Source: Sipunculus nudus
Taxonomy: Eukaryota > Annelida > Sipuncula > Golfingiida > Sipunculidae
Assembly (NCBI GenBank): GCA_026874595.1
Contig: CM049315.1
Span: 34,984,164 to 35,048,163, forward strand
DNA: 64,000 bases
Reading direction: 5' to 3'
The position numbers and the translations under genes are program-made. Below are positions 24,540 to 39,500 of the stretch, piece by piece. Below the pieces are notes generated by a model. The model saw nothing but the letters and a program-made list of their open reading frames with translations, was not told the origin of the DNA and did not search any database. Numbering within the stretch: position 1 is the stretch's first letter; each line of letters opens with the position of its first letter.

Positions 24540-27500
24540 ATGGCGGATAAACAAGGCGGGGGCGACGGCCGGGTCTGGTTGCACCGAGACAACATCGGCA
24601 AAATACAGAGTAAGTCACGGTGTATACATGTAACATAAATCTACAGGTAACCAATATATATAAAACTCTGTTAATTAACTCATTAAGTTCAGGCCTATTT
24701 GGGGTATGCGCTTGAGGTTCAATTCGATCTACTTCTCAAAGCCCAACTTGGCCCAACTGTGTTACTGTGTCTGTTTTGGTTTTATTCTGAACAAGTTAAT
24801 GCATCTGATGTTTGATTTGAATTCTTCTGAAGTATTCAGGAATAGCCAATATATGTTTATCTTGTGGACTGAACTGTTTGATGTATTGACAAATACAAAG
24901 TTCGTTATCAGCTGATCAGTCAACTGGTCAACATCATCCATTGACTAAAGTTCACTCTGATTCGGGCCATCACCAGATCACAGGGTCATGATCACTGATG
25001 ATCAGAATGGTTAAGTCATAATAATTTATTCTGTATTCAAGGCTAAGATCATAGGATCTTAGCAGTCTTTTTGTCAAATAATTTTGTATAATTTGACATT
25101 TATCAAAGTGCTACAGGATAAATGATTTATTGATGGATTTTATTTAGGTAGTCAAATACATGCATATAAAAGAACATTCATAATAAAATACAGAATCCTA
25201 ACATAACCATTAGGCATTAACCAAGGATAAAATTAAAAAGTAAAAAAACAAACTTATTTCCATAGTGGTCTTTACGATCAAGATTTATACAAGAGAAAAG
25301 GTCAAGCAAGGAATACCCAATATATAAATTAAATTACATGCATATTTATTTGTGTTTATAATGTAATCTAATTAATGTTAAAGTAAACTTCGATCCTTTA
25401 ATAATTTATCACTTCTTATAAATTACTTTTTGTTAATATATGTGTCAGCTGACCATATATTTTATATTTTGATCAAATAAGTTAGTTAACTTGTGTTAAA
25501 TCATGTATTAAAGTAAATTATATAAGCAGGAAGTAGAATTCAGTAGATCAAATAAAATATTAAAAATTCTTACAATAATTTGAGTAAATTAAACAAAAAT
25601 TGACTATAAATAATGAAATTACCTCTTAATTTGTGTAAGCCAAATAATATGTAAATGTCAGCGAAAAACCTTCTTTGTTTAACAATTTTACAACCATACA
25701 GCTACCATTTGACTAAAGCAATCTATAGGTAGTTTGTCTGTAGGACAAAATTGGAGTAGGTCTGGCGGACAAAATTGATGACCCCAACAGACTACTTATA
25801 ATCCTTTACAGTGGTCATAATAAAACCTTTCAGCCTGTCTCAGACAGGCAAACACATTCACAGAAAATCATTTTCTATTATGTACCAATCCGTTGGAGAG
25901 GTGAACACCTAAATGTTAAATGTTTCCCACATTTCTAGCTGATAATAATGTACGCTCCCGAGGCAGCGGAAATCTTGCGCTTCTAAAGAAGCAACTGATT
26001 TTCACGCTGCCAGCTGTGACCGTTTATGATATATTTAGACACCAGGTGGCAGTTTGTTGTCCACTGAAATAAACGTACGTACGATGTGACAAGCAGCCAA
26101 TCAGATGCCAAAAAACAAACGCTCAACAGGCATCCTGGCTCCGCCCATTGCCGCGCTTCAAGCGCCGTTTGATGAGTTTCCGGTCGAATTTAAATTGCTC
26201 CCTCTGCATTCTCGCATCATCGACCGATTCGATTATGACATTATGACTGTGTTAGCGTAGCCATGTATCTGTTGTCTGCAGAACTGAAACCAGCCAGCGA
26301 GGTGTGCACGCAGCCTTTGTTGTTACGTTTCGTTTGAATTACAGCTCACCGGCCGAGCATCCTATGTGCCAAGGCCCTAAGCAAACCACTTCAGGGGCAA
26401 TTCTCTCTGAGCCTGTGGCCTGTTTAGACGGTTACGCTGGGGGAGGAGCTGTCACTCAAAAAGAAATGAATATGATTGGCTCCGTGTATTCCTCGTTTGG
26501 CTTTGTCTTCCAGCACAAAGTTTAATCTGATTGGACAAAAATACAGTGCTCCCCTCTGGTGTTGCAAAGCAGGATACGAGGTCATAACAAACAGCGCCTT
26601 ACGATATAGGAAGTAGCCCTATAGGTAAAGCGCTGTGTAAAGAGCGTAATAATGATGAAACATGACACAAAAAAATGAAATATTTTACAGGTGGTGTTCC
26701 ACCTACTTCCTGTATTTTCCTATAAAAATGGCCTGTAATTTCTTACACACTCTGGCATTCAGGCTGTCATCTCCTATATTTTCATGTTTTTTTTTTTCAC
26801 TGCACAATCATGTTTCTGATATAACAGTGTTAAGTGCTATTGAAAACATTCAGTTCTTTTTCATGTAGGATGGCATGTTATTGTAAGGTGGCAGAATCAG
26901 GTTTACTGTAATTACACTGAGCAGAGTGTGACAGAAAGTTTGAAATGATGATAGGATACATCTTTAGCGGATAGGAAGACTTCTCTGTGGAAAGGCAAAC
27001 CTGTATTAATACCTTTCAGTTGGAAAGGTGAAAATTTCAAAGTATTATAATCCGTGCTATAGATCCCTTATTGACATGTTTCTTATGTACCACAGCTAAC
27101 CTCAGGATGAGATATCCGGAGAAGCAGGAACAAAACCGGGACTCTGAGGTGTCTGCAAAAAAACCTCTGACTGAAGTCAACCACAGCATGGCAGGACTGT
27201 CAGGTATTGTTCCCTCTGCTGCTGAGTGTAACTAAAACACTTACAGTGATAATAGCAGATGTTCAGAATACTGCCTACATCTGAAACATGACCAAGGGGT
27301 GTAACTTGAAATGTTTCTTTACAATCATTGAAATTTTATAAAATTATCCATGTAAAGAATGAGTCTACTCCTGGAGTTCATTATCTTAGAGTAGGATCAA
27401 AATTTTTTATCGAGATAATATGCAGGGCCAGGAAGTTTCCATTTGAAAAAATCCTGTTTCCATCAAAATAAAGCCATTTTGAATAAAATAAAAAAATGTT

Positions 27501-30500
27501 TGTTTTATTCTTTTTTTTTTACTTCTTCAGTCTCCATTTGTACAGTCAAAAGCCAGCAACTGCAGTCTAATTAACATATTAGCTTGTTAATAGTCATATT
27601 AATAACACCAATGTTCCCAGTTAATCAACAGGTGGACATATTGATGGAGTTCTCATTTCTGCCAAGTATTTCTAAAATCCATTTGAGCTGAATTATTTAC
27701 CAATTATCTGTTGTATGCCTCACCTGTGTCCATGATGTATTCTAACAACAGCATTCACTTTTTTGTCACCTACCTTCATTTCGTTTTTAGTAACAGAAGC
27801 AAGAATTCCGTTCAGCATTCATTAATGATAAATATATGGCTATATTAGATGTTTAAACTCTGTAAATAGTTTGGCCGCAAGCTTATGCCCAGAATCGGAC
27901 TCACAAGAGAATAGAAATGACCTCTGGCATATGCCTGTGAGGTCAAGAACGTAACATAGTGGGCTTACACTTGTGAAATTCAAAGTAAATGCACCTTTTA
28001 CATACCTGTGTACTACATGGAAACATGCACAAACAGATTTAGGAAATTTTCAGACATAACTATCAACATCTCTGTTCTCAGTGTAAACATGGCTGTTTAA
28101 AAAATTGATACAATTATGTAAAACCTTACTTTTAACCATTCTATGACAAGAACTAAATTGATCTGCACTGACCTTGAACCATGGGTCATCTTTTTTTTCT
28201 CAGGGATATGTACCTGTGTTGTGTTTATTTATTTATCATTAGATGTTTTAGGCCGCTTAGAAGACTTGTTTTTCTCTCATTAAATCTGACATTATCTATT
28301 ACTGTTAGTATTACTCTGTCACATATTTGGCAATTATATGTACTTAATTTCTAAATGTTTTATACAGTTAAAAAATAATTCTTGATGAAATGCTATAAAT
28401 AAGGATAAGTTTTCCTTTTTTCTTAGGCCCAGAGCATTATTCCTGTGATTTGTTTAAATCTACGATCAAACTGTTGTTCCTTGATCATTTATTTTATAGC
28501 AGCCATTTATGCGTGTGATATACTGTGGTTGGCTTCATATTTTCAGGGTTAAAATTTCACAATTTTCAATTTTTATTGTTTCATGAGGGTCCCCTGTTCA
28601 CAATCTAACCAAGCAAGTTAATCTAGGAGACAGATCCATTTATATATGGTATATCATTTTAAAAATGTATTAAATCTGTGAATAATGGGTAAATACAAGG
28701 TCCATTCCTAATGGGCAGTTCCAACATTACTCACATTACAGGAACTGGATTTTTTCATCTTTTATCCTCTCACATTGTTTCAAGAATTAATATTACACTG
28801 CCGTTAATATCATATCATGACAAATCATCCTGCTCACCAAAGATCAGCAAGTGGTAGTTTACTAATCATCTTTGTTTGGTCTGACAAAAGTCCAATTTTT
28901 ATCCGCCTTACTAATGTTACGCAAAATTCTCATGGAATATTTTCTTCCTCACACAAATCTGTAATCTTGTTTAACTATTGAGGCAAGAATTTAGATTATG
29001 AAATATATCATAACCTTTATTTGTCCACCTCATAATAAAGTGAAACTTGTGACACAAGACACTAAACATATGTCCCCATAAGAAATTAAAGAAAAAAATG
29101 TGCATTACTCATGTTACGTTAATATTTCAGCAGTGATAAAGCAAAAATTGGAACACTGGGGGACTATGAATACTATTTCAAATAATATTTCCTCAGAAAA
29201 TATTTATTCTTAGCCCTCAATAGTCAATAATTTTATGTGTTCACCTTTAAAGCACAAGACTGGTGTTGCCACCTACAATTTATTTATTTCTACTTAATGT
29301 TCAAGACTGAAGAACTACATGTCATGTGACTGTTTTAGACCAGCTATCATGTATTTTCAAGTTAGTTATAAACTTGAAGGCAGTATTTCTAAATCAGACA
29401 AGTGTCTCTATCATCTTGCAAAAAAAATGTGAAAATCTGGAACATTAATTGTTAAAAATGTTGGGGAACTTGGGTAATTCTCACTCTTTATGGATAATTC
29501 TGAGTACAGACTTGCAGAAAATCAGGATTTTCAGGAATGGCTCCATGAATTGTCATGGAATTTTCTAGATTACTGAACTATTCTTTAATTACTTTTTTTA
29601 TTTGGTTTTTAAGGAAGATAAGATTTACTCAATAAGTCACCTGGAATAAATGTTTTAATACAGTCAATAAATGTACAAACTCTGCTCTTAACTGTTTATT
29701 ATGGAAGGTCAGATTTACTCCTAACAAGTCCATGTCCAGGGACCAGAATGAAAACATATATAATATTTCATAGCAGTTGTTGCATGGATTGTCCTGACAC
29801 CTGGTGTGCACATTAATCTTTTGCATTATAAGATACCAGAGAAGCCAATTCTAATTTCATTCACTGTACAGTGTATTAATTTTGAAACTAACAGACTATA
29901 TCAGGCATGTCACTGATTCAGCTCTGTAAACAAGAGGTTAATGCAATCATAAAACTGTGAAATAATACATATTAAAATACACGTTTTACAATATATTGGT
30001 TAAGAAAAATGATTTATCTGCTCATGATTCAGAATGTAGTGGACACAGTTGCAAAATTTATATTGAAAAGGCCACACAAGATCCACCACGATATTTTTCT
30101 TCTAAATATAAGATTTAACAGGACATATAGTTTAATTCCAAGGATAAATTGTCCAGAGTATTGGTATGCTTACAGATAGGGATGCAAGGTTGTTTTGCTG
30201 TGGGTGGGGGGGGGGGGGTGCAGGCCAACAATAACGATTGGGGCAATTTGCTTGGGGTCTTATCCTCCATATTTCCACATTTCCCCCATACCCTGGTAAT
30301 AAAGGGGAGATCTATCTCAGTGAACCTTCATTTGAAACCATGAAAAGTGCATGTATATCTCATTTCTGTGTTATATGGCCAGGGTCAACAATTTTGCAGA
30401 AAAAGATAAATCCTGGCATCCCCACGGCATGACACCATGACTTTTTAAAGTTTCCTGACAAAATGCTGCTTACTTTGTACTAGCTACACCACTAACAGCA

Positions 30501-33500
30501 AATTTTTATCATTTGTGAAAGACTGTAGTGTATCAATATGTCCCTACACCCGTCCCCCACAACATTGCTCCCATGGTAATATCTGTAATCACTTATTGCT
30601 TTCAACATTCACCCCTTGACATTCCACACAGTATTAAGGAGGTTTAGTTCTGATAATCTGAGTAAAGATTTTTATGTGATATACCATTGACAAAATTTTA
30701 AAATTATGTTCTGCTTACCAAACTTTACATCTGATTCTTTAAAATATGGATGTACTTTGAGAAAGAATTTGGTAGCACTGATTTAGTATAAGATAGAGAT
30801 CTCTAACACTCTTTGCTGCATCATTCATATTCTGTTTTGCACAAGGTTTCAAAGTCACTGGTCTTAGTGCTCAGGTTATTTTGTTACATATATTCCAGGC
30901 TGGAATTGGTGAATGTGCTAGACATTATGGGTGTGAAAGATGCTCACTCATTTCTTACCAGTTTCTAGGAATTATATCACAATATCAGTTCTTCAATGAA
31001 ATAGAACTGAAATAATTCTGTGTTACTCATGTTACATATACCTGTTTCTGTCTAATGTTACTCACGTTACAGATTTTGGAAAATTTCTAAATTTAGAAAA
31101 GTGGACAAATAAATATTTTTTGTTCACAAACATATTAAGCACCACATGCAAAGATGATGACAGGAAACTGGGAGTTTCAGCAGACATGGCTATAAAGTGA
31201 AAAAAAATTCGTTTCTCTGTGTTACTCATGCTACAAACCGGGAAACTTCTAAATGAGTGCATCACCACAGACCAAGTTCTTGCTTCTTTTAAAATTTCAA
31301 TTATATGTTCTTCTGGCTTCTTTGCGCTAATACTGACAACATTATTACTGTATTTCATTTAACATACATGAATGAAAATGATAAATGTATTTTTCAATAA
31401 CAAAAAGTACTAATTAACATGTAAATAGTGTATTCAACACCAAAACAACATTTTTAAAGACATCAGTGGGATTTTTTCTTTTCCTTGCACCATAAAATCA
31501 AGGTGTTTGGATTAACTGGCAACTAGGGTTACACATGGTCTGAAATTTCAGTGTTCCTGAGCATCTTTCTGTGGAATTGCCCTTATATAAATATCAGTCC
31601 GATTTTCGTGATAGTTTCCCATTTGTGAATATCACAGATTTTGAACCCTTGTGAATAATTAAGGCAACCACAGTGTGTCCTCTGTCTGACAATGGATAAG
31701 ACCTGTCAATTGATACCTCTTTAGTTCATATACTTTCCACCAAACCCCTGGGCTCTGTTGCTCTGTTCTCTAATCACTTTATTTTCCAGTTAAGAACCAC
31801 TCTTCCCTGTAAACAACTCTGTAGCATCTTTTTTATAGTGCTGTCATTAATTACCAGTATGTTTTGTTTCTTTCAGGAAAACTTTCAAGTTCTGGAGGTG
31901 ATATCAAAAGACAAACGTAAGTCAGACTATTTGTTAGATGTTCTATTTTTAGTACATTCTACAGCTCAGTTCACAGTTATATGGCTTAATAATTTTTACA
32001 AGTATAATGCTTTATTCATTGAAAATATTATTTTGCCCTTTTTCACACACTCAAATCTTTTTAAACAGTTTGAGCAGCTGATGCAGATGAAATTAACTGA
32101 TTTAAGAACAATTTGTCCATTCACTCGGGCATATGGGAGTATTAAGCTGCTCAAATACTAACATAAACCTTGTGGGTGTGTCGTGTCCCCTCAGCAGCTG
32201 GCTTGTGAGACAATACTTCTGTATATATCCCAAACAGTTATTCCCCTCTCATTGTACACTGCCAGCATACGCATATGAAAGACTTGGGCTGAACCTTTAT
32301 TACAGACCAATCAGCTTCCAGTGTTCTTTAATTACCTGTGCAGGTAGACATAGTTAATTACCTGGGTTATTACAGCCATTTACTCCTAATTAGTGTGAAT
32401 GGGGTACAGCTACCTCCTGCTGGCCAGCTGACATCCCACATGTAATTGGGAATGTTTATCTTGCTTATGACCAGACATTTTCACCAAATTCTTCTGTAAA
32501 CATTCAGTTCCCTTCCAGATATAGCTGCTGTACCAGTCTCATCCTGTTCTTACTACCTGGTATGTCATATAGGCAGGAAATTATTACATAAACCTGATTG
32601 GTTAATTTGCACATACCTGAACGGCTTACCTGGTTGGACAGTTCACTCATGAATAACAATCAGCCAGGCCTACATAGTGTTGACACTTACTGTAAGGCCA
32701 TGGTTCAGTCTGTATTCATTCCAGAAATGGCAGGCAGGTAGGTCATTACATTTGTATGTAACAGAAAGCATGAGTAATGATATGTATGTAATAATGATAT
32801 GTTCACAAAAAGTAATATTCAGAATGTACTCAAATTGTATACCATTATATGGTATAATATCAGTAGAAACATTAAGAAATCTGATGAGCTTCTAAAGTTC
32901 TAACTTGAAGCCTATTAAACTTTTGTTTAAAATGTTTATCTGATTTGATTTATTTATATTTGGCTGCCAATTTTCACATTTTTCAGAAAGACTGTCCATA
33001 TTATTTTCATTAGGAAGGATACTCAACCATTATATATATCTTCAGTTATTCATACTTTATATACTCTTTTTTTTTCCTTTTGTCTTCCTAAAAAGAGTGA
33101 TTTTCAGTTCCTCATACACATTTCAGAACATGTCAGTGTATGCCCTGGCATGTATTTTATAAAGGAAAGTTTTGCTGTGATCTCACCAAAATATTCAGTA
33201 CCAAGGAGGACTCTTTATTTCATAACTTTCTTTTATACTTTGATTTCAACCATTTTGTTTTTGGTACCTGTATTTGTGTATTTTACACAATATCATGTGA
33301 GACTTACCTAACAGTTAGACTGGCAAGGTAGAAAATGTCCTATTGGACTCCTGTGCATATTTCAAGTTAATTAAGAAACCCTGTTTTCAATGATATTTCT
33401 TAAAATTTAATGTATTATATGACTTACTACACATTTAACTATATTGTAATGTCTAGAGGGGGCCACTCACACGATTACACAATCATCCTTTTATTCTGCA

Positions 33501-36500
33501 GCAAGTATAATATTTGTGTGATTCCGGTGAAATTCTGGATCAGACCCTGACTGTAAACTGATAACTGGCCAAGGAGGGGGGTGGGGGGCAACCAGGGGCA
33601 TGCTCATACCAAAACTTTACTTCTCTTAAACTGCCAGCGATTTCCAGTGATCTGCAACTAAAAATGAACCCCGTTATGTATAGTAAATATATTTCTTCAC
33701 AAGAACCATCAATAATCATTTCAAACCATTTGCATTCATTGGTATTTCAGTAAATAAAGCCTGCCCTACTTTTGTAAACTGTTAACATATCATGACATAT
33801 ATACTCAATACTGGGGTTGGCTTCATATCAGTGGGTTTAAAAATTCATGATTTTTCACTTTTTCAGTGTTTCACAAGGGTTCCATTTTCGTGATCTTACA
33901 ATACAAAGTCCTCTACACAGAGTATAACCATTAGAATGTTAATTAATTTTTCAGTTATTATGTGCACAAAATCTTACTAACAAAAACATTGTTGGTTAAT
34001 TGCAGACAATTGGTAAGATTTGATGTCAATTTAAATATAAATCTTTGAAGATATTTTAATTAAGAATTTCAGCCTTTAATTTGCCTCTGATGATGGGAAC
34101 TCTTAATTCATGAAGCTTTTATTTGTGATAAAACCCGTTTTGCGAAATCACAAATTTGAAACCCCCAGAAATGAAAAGACAACCACAATATTCAGCATTA
34201 GAATGTGACACTTAAATATTCTTTAGTCTCAAGTGTTAAATAACAACTAATGATAGAATAGCTCTAAAAATAGTTTTAAAAGTCTTTTAAATAAATAATT
34301 TACCTTTTGGGTATTGTCAGCCACCATGCCTTTGTCTTTATGTAGGCTGTAGGGAACTTTAATAGAAATCATATTCCAGTGGCAAATGGTGATATTTCAA
34401 AATCTTGTACATCATACAGAATGCCTTTATAGACAAGGTTAATAGTGAAGCCACCACTGACTCTCACCAGTGACCACAGAATATAAATGACTGAATCTGT
34501 GGGAATATGACAAAATGTGTATCATAAATTTATGATCTGATGTGTGTGATTCCAACATCTTTGAAACTGGTGATGAAATATGATGATTACGTCAAACAAT
34601 TCTCTCTTCTGATTATAATAACAGTCAGGTAGGGCTAATGAATAGTTCTGCCTAATTATTTGCTAATGACTAGTTCTGACTTACTGGTACTATTTTAACC
34701 ATATTTGACAAATGACTGTGTACAACTAGATTTTACATGTGATCTAATCATAACATTTCAGGCTGACAGTGTTGTCATTACCACCATGACCACTTAGTCT
34801 GATGTTTGTTTTGCTATCATGTCAGATACTGATCAGCAAACGCTGGGTTATAAATTGACTGGTTTCCTTACCCTTTTCCACATTACGTTTCAGGCATCAT
34901 CTGTTGCTGCTTTACCACACACAGAACTTGTATCAATTATTTTATCACATTGAAACATACTACAATAATTTTCAGCTCTGTCATTCTTCGTATACTCATA
35001 TAAACCTACAGGGAACAAAACTTAAAGTTAATATTTTTACATGCAGAATAAATATTTCTTAATATATTTTATTTAAACAAAATGAATTTTAATAATTTTT
35101 CCATTGTTTAATTTTGTTTACCAGAAATCTGAAGAGACGTAGTTCTGCACAGGAAGGGCCCCCAGCCAAACGTCGTCCACCAGTCACTGGCAGGCCCCCA
35201 GCCCATCCTCCAACCAAACCAGCCACAATGACTGCAGCAGCCCAGCCCACATCCAAATCTACCGGCACTTGTTCAGCACCTAGACTCACAACTAAAGCAA
35301 CAGCATCAACTTTTAGGCGAGTATTTTATAGGCTTAATTTGTTGCTTTTACCAAGGAGGCTATACTTTCACCTGTGTCTTTACTTTCACCTGTGTCAGTC
35401 TGTTGGTTAGTCGGTATGTTTGTTCATTAGCAGCATTAAAAAATAAATGAAGTAATTTCCAAAAAAACTTTGTGGGTATGTGGGACATTGAACAGGGAAA
35501 ACCCAATTAAATTTTGGTGAACATCTGGGCAAAGGAACAGATCCAGTTGAACTAATGCTTTGGAGGAGGGATGTGCTCTACTGAGTGCTATTTAAGTTTT
35601 TAAGATTGTTTCTTTTTTACCCTGAACAAAACGGAGGGTATTGTGAGTGTTAGTGTAACCGCAAGATATGGGAACAATGATTTTGTGGATTTTAATGAAG
35701 TTTGACTTGTATGTTGGGAATGTGAAAAGCTAAAAAGGATAAAATTTCTTTGTAAATCCCAATTTAAATAACCGTAGATTGACCATTTTGTGGATTTGTC
35801 TGTGCAATACTGTTAACCAATGGGACCTATAACATGTGAACATATGACCATATGTGGGGCATAAATCATGATGTCACAGAGGGCAATGATGTCACGCCAT
35901 GCAATGTTTCCTGTTAAAGGAGGCAATAAGTGAATGTCAAGCAGGGCCATATATATTTTCTTTGAGCACCATCTTCCCTGCAGGGTTTGCGTCCCCATAT
36001 CGGATGTTTATTTTTCATACCATAGCTAATATTTATTCAGTTAAGCTGTATTTTTAGTTTTTTTTTTTAAATATGTACCTTTAAAACTTCTAAAAGTCTG
36101 ATTGCTACACACATTGAAGAAAAAATATCAATAAGGTATAGCATATTAGCTTTGTGTTAATGTAGTTTTGTCTCTTTGTGTACATTACAGGTATGGATGT
36201 AACGTTGCATCAAAGAATTGATGTATTTAATTGCAGGCCCTCAATAAAGTTGTGATCGATTATTAACCGCTGCATCAATTCATTTCAATAATTATTTTTT
36301 TGCATGTATGTACTATGACAGAGTCCTGTGAGCTCTCAAATTTGATGGAGCAGTTCACAATGTCAAAGCTCTTTGTCGTAAATTTGTCCTAACTCTACAT
36401 CAAACATTTGCTGGTGGACTACTCCATTTGCACAGAAACATACATAGCGCCAACAAACAGGGAGAGCTACATTTTTATACTCCTGTCTATGATATATTAA

Positions 36501-39500
36501 GGTATACCCATGGTCTGTCTGTTAACTTTGAGTGTCGATGGATAACTTAACAGAGCTTTGATGGATTTTCATGAAACTCACCATAACTATTTACTTATAG
36601 ATTATCTAACCCAAGTTCGATTATGGTGAAGATCCACGCTTATTTGTTGAGGTCAGGGGTCACAAGGCTGATTTTTAGTGTGGCTGCATTAACTTGCCAG
36701 GAATGTGATGGATTTTGATAAAACTCAACAGAAATATTTACAAATAGAATATCTCACTTAAGAATGACTCCAGCAAATTCCATGTATATATAATTTAGGT
36801 CAGATGTCAACAGACATTGGTAGTGCTGTTATGACTAACGAAAAATTTGATGGATTTTCATGAAACTCATTATGAGTATTGACCAATACAGTTTCTCACC
36901 TGTATTACATTCTCAGCAATATTTAATGAGGTCAGAAGTCACAAGATATGCGATAGGCATACTATGCACCATTTGCAGTGCTGAAATTTACTAATATCCA
37001 TTTTGGTAAAATTGCTGTATTTTTTTTTAAAAATCTGAAATTGAATTAAGAATTGAAATCAAGGTAAAGAATTGATAATTTAATTGATTCTCATATACAT
37101 TTACATACATTTACTTACTTTTCTCTCAAGATTTTAGCAAATTGATAAGGCTTGGAGAAAACCTGAGTAACCCAGACTTGATAGACCAGAGTTAGCAAGG
37201 AGGCATGCTTGACCACATAAACAACCACCAGGAAATACAAGGGTTATAACACTGGCTCTGAGAGTGCAGCATAAACCCTGGCAGTCAATCAGAATCCACG
37301 TCTTACAACTAAAACCTTTCCTTGATTGTCCTGTGACTTCATCCCTTGGTGGTTTTATCAAGTAACAAGTCATGAAATTTTAGTTAAACAATTGAGCAAA
37401 TATTGGTACATTTTGTGTGCTTGAAACCTGTTTTTGGCAGGGCAAGTACCCGTATGGTTTAAACTTTTATGCCTTTCTTTTTATTTTTATTCACAATAAA
37501 ATTGACAAACCAAATACAGAAATATCAAAAATCACATACAAAAATACATATTACAATACATGCAGTACAAGTCACACCAAGAACACAAACAAATATCGTG
37601 CGATTTTTTTTCTAGATCAACCAATATATATATAATCTGATAGATATTACAATTTTATGCCTTAAACTTGCCAAGCTTGCATAAAATGCTGAGACCCTGC
37701 ATGTTGAGTTCACATGATTCAACTTATTGTAATCATTGTAGAGGGTCAGATGGTTCACAAGTCCGAGAAAGAAAACCAATTGTCTCTCGCTACAAGCAGC
37801 AGGAATCCCAGCAAAATCTAAAGTAAGTGAGGAAGAAATGACACGAAGACATTTTGACTTTTTTATACTATTGATTTATTTAGACACAATCACATGAAAG
37901 ATGATAATATGTTGTTTATAATGACAAAAGAAACAAAATAAATCCGTACAGCAAATTGCGAATAGTGTGAAAAGTTGAAGTTCAAAGTGATTCTGAGAAA
38001 AAGAAAAATGTTTGTGCTGGTTAAAGGTCTTCGTATTGTTAATACCAATGTCAGAACTAAAGAATGAACCATACAAAATACAATATCTGACCATGTAAAG
38101 TAAAATGTTACACATAAAGGATGATTATATAAAGAATAGGCATGTAAGTGAAGAAGAAAAGATCTATAGTCTTTTGTACGTTTAGCTTTCTGTATTATGT
38201 AAACAGGTCCTACGTAATCTACAGTACACTGATCTGACTTGACATGTTCAGATTTTTCAAGTCATTTTCCCTCTGCGCCAGTTCTGTTCCCTACCAAATA
38301 GGTAGGATATTGATTGCCCAAGGGGTCTGTACTTCATTACATATTTGTGAGCACCAAGTGGGAATTTTTAGTGTAACTAAATACAGGTAATACATTAGTC
38401 AATATGATACCATCTTGTTAGGCCTGTAATGATCAATCAGTCTATCATAGGACCAATGAACCATATTCTGAACTTCCTTTGGTCTCATGTTGTGTCATGA
38501 TTAATATGGCTCTTTTTTCTAGAAATTTAAAAACAAACTGTCTTTCACAAGCACTTCGAATAAACTGGCTCTTTAGGTACATGAATGGAAATTTCATGTA
38601 CTGTAGTAGCACAGTACTCATTTTAGAAGAGCTGAGTACATATACAGTTTCTTAAAAAATTATACAGGAGAGAAAGTACCAAGTACATACATACTTGACC
38701 TGTGATGGGTCTACTGGTATCATTTTAGGTGCAAACTGAACCGTAAACTTATAAATAGTGGAATTTTTCTTTTATTATCTTGCCATCCCTTGTACACCAG
38801 GGTCAGTAGGTGATACAGCAGTCAAGAAAAGACATGCCCTCTTTTATTAGTATTTGTTATAGAACCTATTGGACAAACTCTCTGTGGTAAATACCTGCTA
38901 TTGGGCTAAAGCATAACATTATTGCAACTTAATCGGATGTCAGGGTACATTACCACACAGCTACATAAGTAGAAAGACAAATGTGAACAAACCATTGTTA
39001 AATTTGAAAACTTGGTGTGGATAGTGACATATATTCAGTGGTTACTTCAATTTCAGGGAGCGTCTGGCGGAGTGGAAGAGGAATAAGGAAGAGATGAAGT
39101 CACAGCAGGCAGCAAAGTGAGTATAACATCATCATGAAGGTATCAGGACCCAGCATGTAGAATTAACAAAAAAAAAATAGCTTCTTCCCTTTTAAAATAA
39201 ATCTGTTCCTGCTAAAATATTGCCTTGAAACCAATTGCTTACTCTTGTAAACAAGTGTTAAAAAAGTGGATCTTGCATGATCACAGGTGTTAACATAAAC
39301 CAGGGATGAGATTTTTGACTATTGGTGGATTTCCGACTTTTTCAGACAAAAATATTATTCTTGAGATTGATGCAGATCTGCAATATAATTGTTTTAAAGG
39401 GGGGGGGTATCTGGTACAACCAACAATATTACAACCAACAATACAATCTAGTACTCTAAATCTTGCTTCTATATGATCAATATAAAGTTAAACACTTGGT

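Noticed and set aside
26304-26525. 73-codon frame in CKAP2 intron 1
   Set aside because: No recognisable domain, not in phase with neighbouring exons, and it overlaps the promoter-like island.
35317-35410. Extension of CKAP2 exon 4 to the end of its open frame
   Set aside because: Runs into the dispersed repeat at 35345, offers no donor in the needed phase, and would end the protein early.
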